DNA from: Vitreoscilla filiformis
GTDB taxonomy: Bacteria > Pseudomonadota > Gammaproteobacteria > Burkholderiales > Burkholderiaceae_C
Assembly: GCF_002222655.1 (NCBI RefSeq)
Contig: NZ_CP022423.1
Coordinates: 1,178,001-1,242,000, forward strand
Reading direction: 5' to 3'
Length of the DNA: 64,000 bases
The translations under genes and the position numbers were made by a program. Below, in pieces: positions 18,842 through 27,880 of the stretch. Position 1 is the stretch's first letter. Every line of letters begins with the position of its first letter. Under the pieces are notes generated by a model, which was not told the DNA's origin, did not search any database, and saw only the letters and a list, made by a program, of their open reading frames with translations.

Positions 18842-21448
18842 ATGGGTAGAGGATCGATCAAAGCGCTGATTGTGCGCAAGGCGGAGATACCGCAGCGCCG
18901 GTGGGATGCCGCCATCATGTTCATTTGCGTGGCGTGCATGAGCTGGCTGGGCCGACGCGCCGCGCCGTTGGCATTTTTGCTGCGTGCAGAAGTGGGGCTG
19001 ACGCGGCTGCTGGGGCTGTTTGACCGCGATCATTACCTCGCCCAAATCCATCCAGGTGCGCTGCGTGGTTTGTCGCCACTGACACACTATGTGCGCCATG
19101 GGGATGCGGCGGGCTTGTCGCCCAGTCCGCTGTTTGATGCGCGCCACTATGACGCCCACTGTGGCCGGCGCTGGGGGCTCAACCGCCTGTTGCACTACGC
19201 CCTGATGGCCCACTTCCGTTGGCTGTCCCCGACGCCTTGGTTCGACCCCCAGTACTACCTGCGTCGATGCGTCGATGTGGGCACAACGGCGGTAGAGGCT
19301 GTCCGGCATTTCCAGCACCATGGTTGGCGGGAAGGCCGCAGTCCCCTGCCGGGACTGGACATTCGCAAAGCCCTGCACACCCTGTCGGAGTTGCGGCCCG
19401 TCAAGGGCAACCCCTTGTCGCTGCTGAGAACCGAAGACATTTTGCGCCTGCACCACACCCAGGATGCGGCCGACTCGATCCTGCCAGAGCACGTCTTGGG
19501 GGACGATCCCGAAGCGCAGGTGTCGGCGTTTTGGGCGGACATGCCGAGCCACGCCCGCCAGGCGCCGGTGCAGGTGGATGTCGTTTTGCATGTGACCACC
19601 GCGCTGCCCCAAACGCTGCGCTGCCTGCGACAGTTGCTGTGTGCGCCGATCCAGGCACCATGGCGCTTGTTGGTCATCTACAACGAGCACGAGGACAGCG
19701 ACACCGCCGCTTGGTTGCGCAGTTTGGCTGCCCGTGACCTGCTGACGTGGTTGCCGCCCGTGGAAGGCCCGGTCGCAGGTTCACCGGTGCAGTTTCTGCA
19801 TGCTTTGCACCGCGTCCAGGCGCGTGACGTGGTTTTGTTGGACAGCCACGTTCTGGTTCACGGGGATTGGTTGGATCGCCTGCTGAGGCACTTTGAGGCC
19901 ATGCCCGATGTGGGGGCGCTGTGCGCACTGTCTGACGATGGTGGGCTGGCCGCCTATCCGGAGATGTTCTCGGCGGTGCCCGTGCCGTTGGAGAGTTCAC
20001 CGGCGGACATGGACATGTTGGCCGCCCAAATCAACGCCCAAGGGCTGGTGCGCATGCCCACGCTGCTGCCACCGGGGCTGTTACTGCTGCGGCGCTTGGC
20101 CCTCAAGGACGGTGGGTTGCCGCGCAGTGGGTCGGACATCTGGGGTGCGTTGTGGGCACATTTGCAGGCGCACGGCTGGAGCAGTGCCGTGGCGTGCAAT
20201 GTGTTCGTTGGCGTACAACGCACGGCAGGGGAGCGGGGTGCCGCAGAGCCTCATCCTCCCATGGCCGACCCGGTGCTGGCCGATTTCATCGCCTCCGATC
20301 CGCTTGGCCCGTGGCGTGCGCGGCTGGACGTGGCCCGGTTGCGGCGCATGTGCCGCCAGCGCAATGCCTTGCTGGTGTGTCATTCTCGTGGGGGCGGCAC
20401 AGAGCGCCATTTGCTTGAACAAACCGAGCAGTTGCTTGCGCGTGGTTGGGGGGTGTTTGAACTGCGTCCGGTGGCGCGCACCCGATCGCTGTCGCTGCGG
20501 CATTTCAGCTTGTTTGGTTTGCCCAACCTGGGGCACATCTCGTTGGACGATGAGCAGATGCTGACCGAGGTGCTGTCGCTGTTGCACATCACGGATTTGC
20601 ATGTTCACCACTTGATCGACTTTCCGCCAGACGCTGTCGAGCGCCTGGTGGCCCTGGCGCGGCAGCTCAAACTGCGCGTGCATGTGGCCGTGCATGACTA
20701 CTATTTGGTTTGCCCTCGGGTCAACATGGTGTCCCAGCAAGGCCGCTTCTGTGGGGAGCCCGACACGTCGGCCTGCAACCGCTGCTTAAGCGATGGCCCC
20801 ACTGGGCCCAACCCGAGCATCACCGCTTGGCGCCGTGCTTGGTTGCCTTTGCTGCATGCAGCAGAGCGGGTGGTGGTGCCAAGTCACGATGTAGCCGAGC
20901 GCTTGCATCGCATGCTGCCCGCACCGATTCCCCTGGTGGTGCAAGCGCACGAGGCGCCGCCGTCGCCGGGCTTGTCGGCTTTGCGGGCGGTTCGGCCAGG
21001 TGAGCCGCTGAAAGTGTTGGTGATCGGGGCCATCAGCCGCATCAAGGGGTTTGAAGTGCTGCTGGCGCTGGCGCGTACAGTGCGGGAGCAGGGGTTGAAC
21101 TTGGAAGTGTCCCTGCTGGGCTTTTCCCCGGAAGATGGCCGCCTTGCCGGCCAGGGGGTGCGCTTGCTGGGCCCCTATTTCGATGCCGATTTGCCCGAGC
21201 GCATCAAGGCTGCGCAGCCTCACTTGATTTGGATTCCGTCGATTTGGCCCGAAACCTACTGTTATGTGCTGTCGGCGGCGCTGCGCAGTGGCACCCAGGT
21301 GGCCGTGTTCGATTTGGGCGCCCAAGCCGAGCGCGTGCGCGCCCATGACGAGCGCCACCTGTGCCTGCCCTTGACCTTGGCGGACGATCCCTTGGCGCTG
21401 GCGAACGCCTTGCTGGCTGGCAGCCTGAGTTTGTCGCGGACGGTCTGA
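18842..21448 (+). CDS. Multidomain glycosyltransferase with degenerate GT2 domain
   Basis: The 868-residue protein has three parts. Residues about 55-180 hold repeats of the form FD-x-x-YY...HY...G...EGRSP. A GT2-like domain (about 235-440) is degenerate: the metal-binding NSDTEV of its paralogue is replaced by DSHVLV (334-339), and GEENDLC by GSDIWGA (430-436). The C-terminal GT-B domain has NALLVCHSRGGGTERHLLEQ, VHDYYLVCPRVNMVS and IWIPSIWPETYCYV. The ATG at 18842 is preferred over 18731 because it aligns with the paralogue at 22539 (shared IPQR..DA.IM). It probably acts in capsule or exopolysaccharide synthesis; linkage unknown. Confidence 0.8.
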   Translation: MGRGSIKALIVRKAEIPQRRWDAAIMFICVACMSWLGRRAAPLAFLLRAEVGLTRLLGLFDRDHYLAQIHPGALRGLSPLTHYVRHGDAAGLSPSPLFDARHYDAHCGRRWGLNRLLHYALMAHFRWLSPTPWFDPQYYLRRCVDVGTTAVEAVRHFQHHGWREGRSPLPGLDIRKALHTLSELRPVKGNPLSLLRTEDILRLHHTQDAADSILPEHVLGDDPEAQVSAFWADMPSHARQAPVQVDVVLHVTTALPQTLRCLRQLLCAPIQAPWRLLVIYNEHEDSDTAAWLRSLAARDLLTWLPPVEGPVAGSPVQFLHALHRVQARDVVLLDSHVLVHGDWLDRLLRHFEAMPDVGALCALSDDGGLAAYPEMFSAVPVPLESSPADMDMLAAQINAQGLVRMPTLLPPGLLLLRRLALKDGGLPRSGSDIWGALWAHLQAHGWSSAVACNVFVGVQRTAGERGAAEPHPPMADPVLADFIASDPLGPWRARLDVARLRRMCRQRNALLVCHSRGGGTERHLLEQTEQLLARGWGVFELRPVARTRSLSLRHFSLFGLPNLGHISLDDEQMLTEVLSLLHITDLHVHHLIDFPPDAVERLVALARQLKLRVHVAVHDYYLVCPRVNMVSQQGRFCGEPDTSACNRCLSDGPTGPNPSITAWRRAWLPLLHAAERVVVPSHDVAERLHRMLPAPIPLVVQAHEAPPSPGLSALRAVRPGEPLKVLVIGAISRIKGFEVLLALARTVREQGLNLEVSLLGFSPEDGRLAGQGVRLLGPYFDADLPERIKAAQPHLIWIPSIWPETYCYVLSAALRSGTQVAVFDLGAQAERVRAHDERHLCLPLTLADDPLALANALLAGSLSLSRTV

Positions 21449-22542
21449 TGGCGGGGCCGGCTTGGTTGATGGCGCCACAGGCGCAGTACCGCGAGCCCGT
21501 GCGCGCTTGGTTGGTGCTGGATCAGCCCCCCTCACCGACCACAGACTACTATGTCCGCCCCCGTGCGGCCCAAGCAGGGGTGCCGGTGGCGTACCGCGCC
21601 ATCCAAGACGATCCGAGCCCTGGCGATCTGAAACCCGGGACGTTGGTGATCATCGTGCGTTACGTGCGTCCCAAGTGGGTCAAAGCGTTGCGCGAGCACC
21701 AAGCGCATCTGGCGGGGGTGGTTTACCTGCTGGACGACGATTTGTTCGATCCCCAAGCTTGGCGGGACCTGCCGCTGGGTTATCGCTGGCGGCTGTGGCG
21801 ACATCAACAAGCGTTGCGACCGTTGTGGCGGCGGCTGGTTTCCACCTACTGGGTGTCCACCCCCGCGCTGGCCCAGCGCTACCCGCAGTTGGGGGCCCAA
21901 GTCATGCCGCCGCTGCCGGCCTCCGATGAGGTCGAGTCTGTGCCGAGCTGGCCAGCCGCTGCGCCCTCACCGGGTCGGACGGTGCTGCTGTTCTACCACG
22001 GCACCCGCAGCCACCAAGCCGAAATGGCGTGGTTACAGCCGATCGTGGCCCAGGCGCTGGCGGCGTGTCCGCATCTGCATTTCGAGGTCATGGGCAACGG
22101 GCCCATTCAGCAGTTGTTCCGAGATTTACCACGCACACGGGTGTTGCATCCCATGAGCTGGTCGGCGTACTTGGCGCATTGCCGTTGGTTGGCCGATCAG
22201 CATCCTGGTCAGCGCATTGGCTTGGCACCGCTGCTGCCCTCGGCGTTCAACGCCGTGCGCTCCCACACCCGCGTGTGGGACATCGCTCGCTGCGCCGCCG
22301 TCGGTCTGTACGCCGATGAAGGCCCTTATGCCCAGGTGATTCGGCATGGTCAGGAGGGTTGGTTGTTGCCGCCTGTGGCTTCGGTTTGGTGCGAGGCCAT
22401 CGTGTCGCTTTACCACGACGCCGAGCAACGCCAGCGCATGAGCCAGGCCAGCGTTCAGTTGGTGCAGCGCTGGGGGCGGTGTGACCGGTCAGCTACATTT
22501 GCGCCCGCATCTCCGCCACCGCGCACACCACCGACAGCATGA
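21448..22542 (+). CDS. Putative GT-B type glycosyltransferase
   Basis: This 364-residue soluble protein starts within the stop of the preceding gene (TGATG) and ends overlapping the next start (ATGA), so the three are translationally coupled. Segments such as GRTVLLFYHGTRSHQAEMAW, HLHFEVMGNGPIQQLF and the late ARCAAVGLYADEGPYAQVIR resemble the acceptor/donor halves of GT4-like enzymes. It has a DDD motif (VVYLLDDDLFDP). No close named family is recognised; function is inferred from fold-like features and its place between two large glycosyltransferases. Confidence 0.65.
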   Translation: MAGPAWLMAPQAQYREPVRAWLVLDQPPSPTTDYYVRPRAAQAGVPVAYRAIQDDPSPGDLKPGTLVIIVRYVRPKWVKALREHQAHLAGVVYLLDDDLFDPQAWRDLPLGYRWRLWRHQQALRPLWRRLVSTYWVSTPALAQRYPQLGAQVMPPLPASDEVESVPSWPAAAPSPGRTVLLFYHGTRSHQAEMAWLQPIVAQALAACPHLHFEVMGNGPIQQLFRDLPRTRVLHPMSWSAYLAHCRWLADQHPGQRIGLAPLLPSAFNAVRSHTRVWDIARCAAVGLYADEGPYAQVIRHGQEGWLLPPVASVWCEAIVSLYHDAEQRQRMSQASVQLVQRWGRCDRSATFAPASPPPRTPPTA

Positions 22543-25151
22543 AAAGAAAACGATCCTGGATCGCCATCCCCCAGCGTGCGCTGGACGCCAAGATCATGTG
22601 GTGGAGCCTGTGCGGCCTGCGGTGGCTGCGGCGTCGCTGGGGCATCGGTCATGCCACGCTGACGGCTGAGATGCTGTTGACTCAGCGCACTGGGCTGTTC
22701 GACAAGGATTTCTACCAGTCCCAACTGCACCAGGCGCAGCTCAGCGCACAGGGCCAGTCGCTTCTTCAGCACTATGTCGAGCACGGTGATGCCCAGGGCT
22801 TGGCCCCGGCTCCGTTGTTCGACGTTGACCACTATGACGCCCACTGTTGTGCCGGCTCTGCGGCTCGGCGTGGCCTCAACCGAGCGCTGCACTACGCCTT
22901 GGTGGCGCGGTTTGCAAGCAAAACCCCGTCGCCGTGGTTCGACCCGGATCACTACTTGCGCACTTACCCCGACGTGCGGACCGCCGGAGTGGAGCCATTT
23001 GCCCACTTTTTGCACAGCGGTTGGAACGAGGGCCGAAGCCCCTTGCCGGGGTTGGACATCCAGCGTTTGCTGCGCTTGCGCCCAGGTTTGTATGCGGGCA
23101 CCGCCCGAGCGGGCGATGGGTTGGCGGCACTGCACCTCTCAGCGGAGAACCGCGGTGCAGGCAACAAGCTGGCCGATGCCCTTCCCGACGTGTTGGATCC
23201 GCTGACGTGGGCCGATCTTCAGCCCCGCCGCTGGGCGACCGAGCCAACGCTCGATGTGTTTGTGCCGGTTTACGCGGGTCTGCGTGAAACCTTGCGCTGT
23301 TTGTGGACCGTGCTGACCACCCCTGTGCGAACACCACATCGCGTGGTGGTCATCAACGATGCCGGCCCTGAACCTGAATTGAACGCCATGCTGCGCAGCT
23401 TGGCGGCGCGGGATCTGTTCATCCTAGAGCAACACGAACGCAACCAGGGCTTCGTCAAGACGGTCAATCATGGCTTTCGCCTGGCGGCGGCGCGTGACGT
23501 GCTGATCCTCAACAGTGACACCGAGGTCTACAACGACTGGCTGGATCGGCTGGTGGCGCAGATGCACGCCCACCCCCGCCTGGGAACGCTCACGCCCTTG
23601 TCCAACAACGCCACGATTTGCAGCTATCCCCAGACGCTGATGGACAACCGCTTGCCCTTGGAGGTGTCCCATGCTGAGCTGGATCGGCTGGCTGCCCAGG
23701 TCAACAGTGGCCGCCATGTGCCTGCACCCACAGGGGTGGGTTTTTGCATGTACATCCGCCAAGAGGCTTTGGCGCAAGTGGGCGGTTTGGATGAACGTCA
23801 CTTTGGCCGGGGTTATGGTGAGGAAAACGACCTGTGCCAGCGCATGTTGCGCAAAGGGTGGATCAACGGCATCGCTTGCGATGTGTACGTTCGCCATGTG
23901 GGGTCGGTGAGTTTCCAGTCGGAGGCCACCGGGCGGATTCGCAAGGCACTCAAGACCTTGGCCCGGCTGCATCCCAACTACGAAGCGGACGTGGCGCGTT
24001 ACATCGCCGAAGATCCGACGCGCCCCAGCCGCGTGCGACTCGATTTGGCCCGCATGGCCCAGCACGCAACCGAGCGCAACGTGTTGCTGGTGTGTCACAA
24101 CCGAGGTGGCGGCACGGAGCGCCACCTGATGGAGCAGGCCCGGGAGTTGGTCGATCAAGGGTGTGGGGTGTTTGAGCTGCGGCCAGCGGCCAAACCCGGC
24201 CCCTATGCCACGCTCACGCATGCCGATTTGCTGGGGTTGCCCAATCTGGCTGCGCTGGAGTTGCATCCCAGCGATCTGTTCGACGAAGCCTTGCGCCGGT
24301 TGCGCATCACCGAAATACACGTCCATCACTTGGTGGACTTTGACGCATCGGTGGGGCGCCATCTGCTGGCTGCCGCCCAGCGTCATCGGATTCCGATTCG
24401 GCTGACGGTTCACGATTACCACTGGATGTGCCCGCGTGTGAACCTGGTCACCCCGGCGGGGCGGTACTGTGGTGAGCCCGACGCGGCAGGCTGTGACCGT
24501 TGTTTGGCCCAGGCACCCGAGGTGCCGGGGGTTCGTTCGATCCGCGTTTGGCGAGAAGATGCACAGCGTTGGCTGCACACGGCCCGGCAGGTGGTGGTGC
24601 CTTCGGTGGACGTGGCGCGGCGTTTGGCAACCTTGGCGCCACACGCTACCGTGTCGCTGGAACCGCATGAGCACGACATTCAGCCGGGCATGGTGGCGCA
24701 CCATCCGGCCCTGGCGCATGAGGGGGTGCGCGTGTTGGTGATTGGCGCCATCAGCCCCATCAAGGGCATGGATGTGTTGCTGGAACTGCTGCCGCTGGCG
24801 CGTGTTCAGCAGCCCGTTTGTGAGCTGCTGCTGCTGGGCTATTCGTCGGATGATGCCCGTCTGGCGGCGGCGGGGGTGCGGCTGCTTGGGCGTTACACAG
24901 ACGACCAGTTGCTGGCCCGCATCGAACAAGCGGATCCCCACCTGATTTTCATCCCCTCGATTTGGCCGGAAACCTACTGCTACGTGCTGTCGGGTGCCCT
25001 GCGCAGTGGACGCAAGGTGGCGGTATTTGACCTAGGAGCCCAAGCCGATCGAACGCGCCAGCACGATGCCCAGCATCTGGTGCTGCCGTTGGCACTGGCC
25101 GAACAGCCAGACGAGTTGCTGGCCTGCTTGTTGAGTGCGGCCCGTTGCTGA
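22539..25151 (+). CDS. Bifunctional GT2/GT-B glycosyltransferase with N-terminal repeats
   Basis: The 870-residue protein is a full-length paralogue of the one at 18842. After N-terminal FD..YY/HYV..G repeats (about 53-175) comes a GT2 domain with intact motifs: LDVFVPVYAGLRETLRCL, VVINDAGPEPELNAML, the DxD-like NSDTEV at 325-330, and GEENDLC at 427-433. A GT-B domain from about 513 has NVLLVCHNRGGGTERHLMEQ, VHDYHWMCPRVNLV, VLVIGAISPIKGMDVLLELL and IFIPSIWPETYCYVLSGALR. Two active domains could add successive sugars. Specificity cannot be read from sequence. Confidence 0.82.
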   Translation: MKRKRSWIAIPQRALDAKIMWWSLCGLRWLRRRWGIGHATLTAEMLLTQRTGLFDKDFYQSQLHQAQLSAQGQSLLQHYVEHGDAQGLAPAPLFDVDHYDAHCCAGSAARRGLNRALHYALVARFASKTPSPWFDPDHYLRTYPDVRTAGVEPFAHFLHSGWNEGRSPLPGLDIQRLLRLRPGLYAGTARAGDGLAALHLSAENRGAGNKLADALPDVLDPLTWADLQPRRWATEPTLDVFVPVYAGLRETLRCLWTVLTTPVRTPHRVVVINDAGPEPELNAMLRSLAARDLFILEQHERNQGFVKTVNHGFRLAAARDVLILNSDTEVYNDWLDRLVAQMHAHPRLGTLTPLSNNATICSYPQTLMDNRLPLEVSHAELDRLAAQVNSGRHVPAPTGVGFCMYIRQEALAQVGGLDERHFGRGYGEENDLCQRMLRKGWINGIACDVYVRHVGSVSFQSEATGRIRKALKTLARLHPNYEADVARYIAEDPTRPSRVRLDLARMAQHATERNVLLVCHNRGGGTERHLMEQARELVDQGCGVFELRPAAKPGPYATLTHADLLGLPNLAALELHPSDLFDEALRRLRITEIHVHHLVDFDASVGRHLLAAAQRHRIPIRLTVHDYHWMCPRVNLVTPAGRYCGEPDAAGCDRCLAQAPEVPGVRSIRVWREDAQRWLHTARQVVVPSVDVARRLATLAPHATVSLEPHEHDIQPGMVAHHPALAHEGVRVLVIGAISPIKGMDVLLELLPLARVQQPVCELLLLGYSSDDARLAAAGVRLLGRYTDDQLLARIEQADPHLIFIPSIWPETYCYVLSGALRSGRKVAVFDLGAQADRTRQHDAQHLVLPLALAEQPDELLACLLSAARC

Positions 25152-25252
25152 TGATATTCGTTTATCAAATTGCAGCTGGGAACTGGAGTACAGTAGCGCG
25201 CTTTGCAAGCCGAGCTGCCGTGGTTCGGTGTCTTCTTTGGTGATGCCTTTTC

Positions 25253-26047
25253 GTGATCAAGCGAACGCCCTTTCAAATCCAGCGTGCAGTGGTTTTTGCG
25301 CTGCTGATGCGCGAGTTGAAAACCCGCTTTGGTGGACACTGGACAGGGGTTCTGTGGCTATTTCTCGACCCACTGCTGAAGCTGGCCATGTTAACGTGGC
25401 TTTTCACCGTTGTGCGTGGGCACGCCAAACACGGGGTGTTTGATTTCGCTGTTTTTTTGTTTGTCGCCATGGTTCCCTTCCAACTGGGAGTGAGTTTGTG
25501 GAAACAGTTAATGAATGGCGTCAAGGCGAACAAAGGTTTGTTTGGGTATAAACAAGTCAAACCGCTGGATACGCTCATTGCGCGAACTATTCTCGAGTTT
25601 TCGATCAGCGTGGTGGTCTTTTTGGTTGGGTTGATTGTATTGGAACGGTTGGGATTTAACATCATGTGGCCTGCGGATTTGCTGGCGTACCTGATGGGGG
25701 TTCTTGCATTTGTCATGATTGGGTTTGGATTGGGGCTGGTGAGTGCGGTTGGTGTTAATTATTTGCCGCGCTTAGAGATGGTTATCTCGATGTTATCCAT
25801 GCCTTTGCAAATCATTTCTGGGGTGATGTTTCCGCTGTCCTCATTGCCGCGTGAAGCGACGGATTTTCTACTTTACAACCCATTGTTGCACTTGGTCGAA
25901 ATTTTGCGGGCCAGTTTTCTGCCTGGGTACCAAATGCTGCAAGGAACCAGCGTGACGTATCCAATGGTTTGGATTTTGATTTGTTGGTCGTTGGGGTTGT
26001 TGATGTATTGGGTGCGCCGGCGAGAGTTGGCCGAAGGCCGACGCTGA
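25253..26047 (+). CDS. kpsM: Polysaccharide ABC transporter permease (KpsM type)
   Basis: This 264-residue ABC-2 permease has about six membrane helices and opens with RAVVFALLMRELKTRFGGHW, the amphipathic N-terminal signature of KpsM/Wzm proteins. With KpsT it would export a lipid-linked capsular polysaccharide across the inner membrane. The start is a GTG at 25253. Base composition from about 25150 to 26760 is visibly AT-richer than the flanks. It ends 10 nt before kpsT. KpsM rather than Wzm is favoured because kpsE- and kpsD-like genes follow. Confidence 0.88.
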   Translation: MIKRTPFQIQRAVVFALLMRELKTRFGGHWTGVLWLFLDPLLKLAMLTWLFTVVRGHAKHGVFDFAVFLFVAMVPFQLGVSLWKQLMNGVKANKGLFGYKQVKPLDTLIARTILEFSISVVVFLVGLIVLERLGFNIMWPADLLAYLMGVLAFVMIGFGLGLVSAVGVNYLPRLEMVISMLSMPLQIISGVMFPLSSLPREATDFLLYNPLLHLVEILRASFLPGYQMLQGTSVTYPMVWILICWSLGLLMYWVRRRELAEGRR

Positions 26048-26057
26048 GGAGCCAGGC

Positions 26058-26762
26058 ATGATTGAACTGGTGAATCTGACCAAGTATTACCCGACTCCAT
26101 TGGGTCGGCACTACGTGTTCAAAAATCTGAATTTTGTTTTCCCGGAGGGCGCCAACATTGGTTTGATGGGGCGCAACGGGGCGGGCAAAAGCACGCTGAT
26201 GCGTGTCATGGGTGGGTTGGATCGGCCAGATGAAGGCTTCGTTCGCACGCAAAAGTCGATTTCTTGGCCGGTGGGGCTCAGTTCTGCCATTCAAAGCTCA
26301 CTGACAGCGCGAGACAACGTTCGCTTCGTCTGCCGTTTGTATGGCGCTTCACCGCAGGAAGTGAAAGAGCGCATGCAGTTTGTCGAGGATTTCGCCGAGC
26401 TGGGTAAGTTCTTTGATCTGCCGATGAAAACATACTCATCCGGCATGCGTGGGCGGGTGGCTTTTGGGCTGAGTCTGGCGTTTGATTTTGATTATTATCT
26501 GGTGGATGAGGGGATGGCCACCGGCGATCCCATTTTCAGAAAAAAAGCGCAGGCGCTGTTTCGCCAGAAAATCAGCAAGTCCAACCTGATTTTGGTGTCC
26601 CACAATACGAAAGACATTCTCGATTTGTGTAACACCGTGGTGGTTCTTGAAGGCGGAGTGGCGACTTTGTACGAAGATGTTGCAGAAGGCCTCTCGATCT
26701 ACGAGAACATGCAGAAAAAATCATCCCCACGCCGCTTGAAGGCTTCTGGACGAGATTTATGA
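26058..26762 (+). CDS. kpsT: Polysaccharide ABC transporter ATPase (KpsT type)
   Basis: This 234-residue ATPase has Walker A GRNGAGKST at 38-46, the ABC signature YSSGMRGRVAFGLSLA, Walker B DYYLVDEGMATGD and switch His in LILVSHNTKDI. The short length without a C-terminal sugar-binding domain is typical of KpsT rather than Wzt. It powers capsule export with KpsM. Its stop overlaps the kpsE start (ATGA). AT-richer than the neighbours. Confidence 0.92.
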   Translation: MIELVNLTKYYPTPLGRHYVFKNLNFVFPEGANIGLMGRNGAGKSTLMRVMGGLDRPDEGFVRTQKSISWPVGLSSAIQSSLTARDNVRFVCRLYGASPQEVKERMQFVEDFAELGKFFDLPMKTYSSGMRGRVAFGLSLAFDFDYYLVDEGMATGDPIFRKKAQALFRQKISKSNLILVSHNTKDILDLCNTVVVLEGGVATLYEDVAEGLSIYENMQKKSSPRRLKASGRDL

Positions 26763-27874
26763 AATTGCTCACTCTATTGTCACCACGCCGGTTGGCCTTG
26801 TTGCTGGTGGCTTTGCCCATGCTGCTGGCCAGCCTTTTTTATGCCACCATGGCGGCCGACCGTTACGTCAGTCACACCGTCATTAGCATGCGGGACGTTT
26901 CGGGCGTCAGCAGCAGCACGGGCACATCGGGTCTGTCTGCGCTGCTGGGCGGTGGCGGAAGCAGCCCCGCCTATTCGGATTTGATGTACCTGCAAACGTA
27001 TGTCTACTCCATGGACATGCTTAAGCGGCTCGACCAAAAGTTGAACCTGCGCGCTCACTACACGTCGCCCAGTGCAGACTTCATTTTCCGTTTGTCCACC
27101 AGCGCCACGGACGAAGAGTTTTTGGAGTACTTCCGCAACCGCGTCACCATGACGCATGACGACTTGGCGGGTTTACTCACCTTCGATGTGCAGGCTTTTG
27201 ACAAAGCCACCGCTCAGCGCATCGCCAAGGCGATCTTGGACGAGTCGGAGCGCTTCACCAACGACTACATGCACCGCCTCGCACGTGAGCGCATGGGATT
27301 CGCAGAGTCCCAGACCACAGAGACGCAGGCTCGGCTGGAAAAAGCCAAGGCCGATGTGCTGGCGTTTCAGGTGAAGAACAAATGGCTGGATCCCATGTCG
27401 CAGGCCACCGCCAATTCGAGCTTGACGGCGACGTTGCAAAACACGCTGGCGCAGCAGGAGGCGGCACTGCGGGCGGCGCAGTCGTTCCTGAGCGACGATT
27501 CATTCCAAGTCAAAACGCTGCGTGGCCAAATGGACGCCACCAAGGCACAACTGGAGGCGGAGCGCAACCGGTCGGTGTCTCCGCAAAATGGCGGTGCCCA
27601 GTTGGCCAGCCTGACGATTGAGTACCAAGGGCTGATGACGCGGGCGTCCTTCGCAGAGGAAGCCTACAAGGCAGCCATCCAGACCTTGGAAGCGGCCCGG
27701 CTTGACACCATGCGCAAACTCAAGTCGCTGGTGGTGGTGGAGCCGCCCACCGTGCCAGACCAGGCGCTCTACCCGCGCCGCTTGTACAACCTGCTGACCT
27801 TGTTGGCGGTCTGTGGCATGGTCTTGACCATCGTCCATCTGATTTTGGCCACCATTCGCGAGCACCAGGACTGA
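26759..27874 (+). CDS. kpsE: Capsule export inner-membrane protein (KpsE type)
   Basis: This 371-residue polysaccharide co-polymerase/adaptor family protein has an N-terminal membrane helix (LALLLVALPMLLASLFYATM), a large periplasmic part with long coiled-coil stretches (ESQTTETQARLEKAKADVLA), and a C-terminal helix (LLTLLAVCGMVLTIVHLILA) after the proline-rich VVEPPTVPDQALYPRR. KpsE links the inner-membrane KpsMT pump to the outer-membrane KpsD channel. It is coupled to kpsT by a 4-nt overlap and followed 6 nt later by kpsD. Confidence 0.9.
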   Translation: MKLLTLLSPRRLALLLVALPMLLASLFYATMAADRYVSHTVISMRDVSGVSSSTGTSGLSALLGGGGSSPAYSDLMYLQTYVYSMDMLKRLDQKLNLRAHYTSPSADFIFRLSTSATDEEFLEYFRNRVTMTHDDLAGLLTFDVQAFDKATAQRIAKAILDESERFTNDYMHRLARERMGFAESQTTETQARLEKAKADVLAFQVKNKWLDPMSQATANSSLTATLQNTLAQQEAALRAAQSFLSDDSFQVKTLRGQMDATKAQLEAERNRSVSPQNGGAQLASLTIEYQGLMTRASFAEEAYKAAIQTLEAARLDTMRKLKSLVVVEPPTVPDQALYPRRLYNLLTLLAVCGMVLTIVHLILATIREHQD

Positions 27875-27880
27875 TTCATC

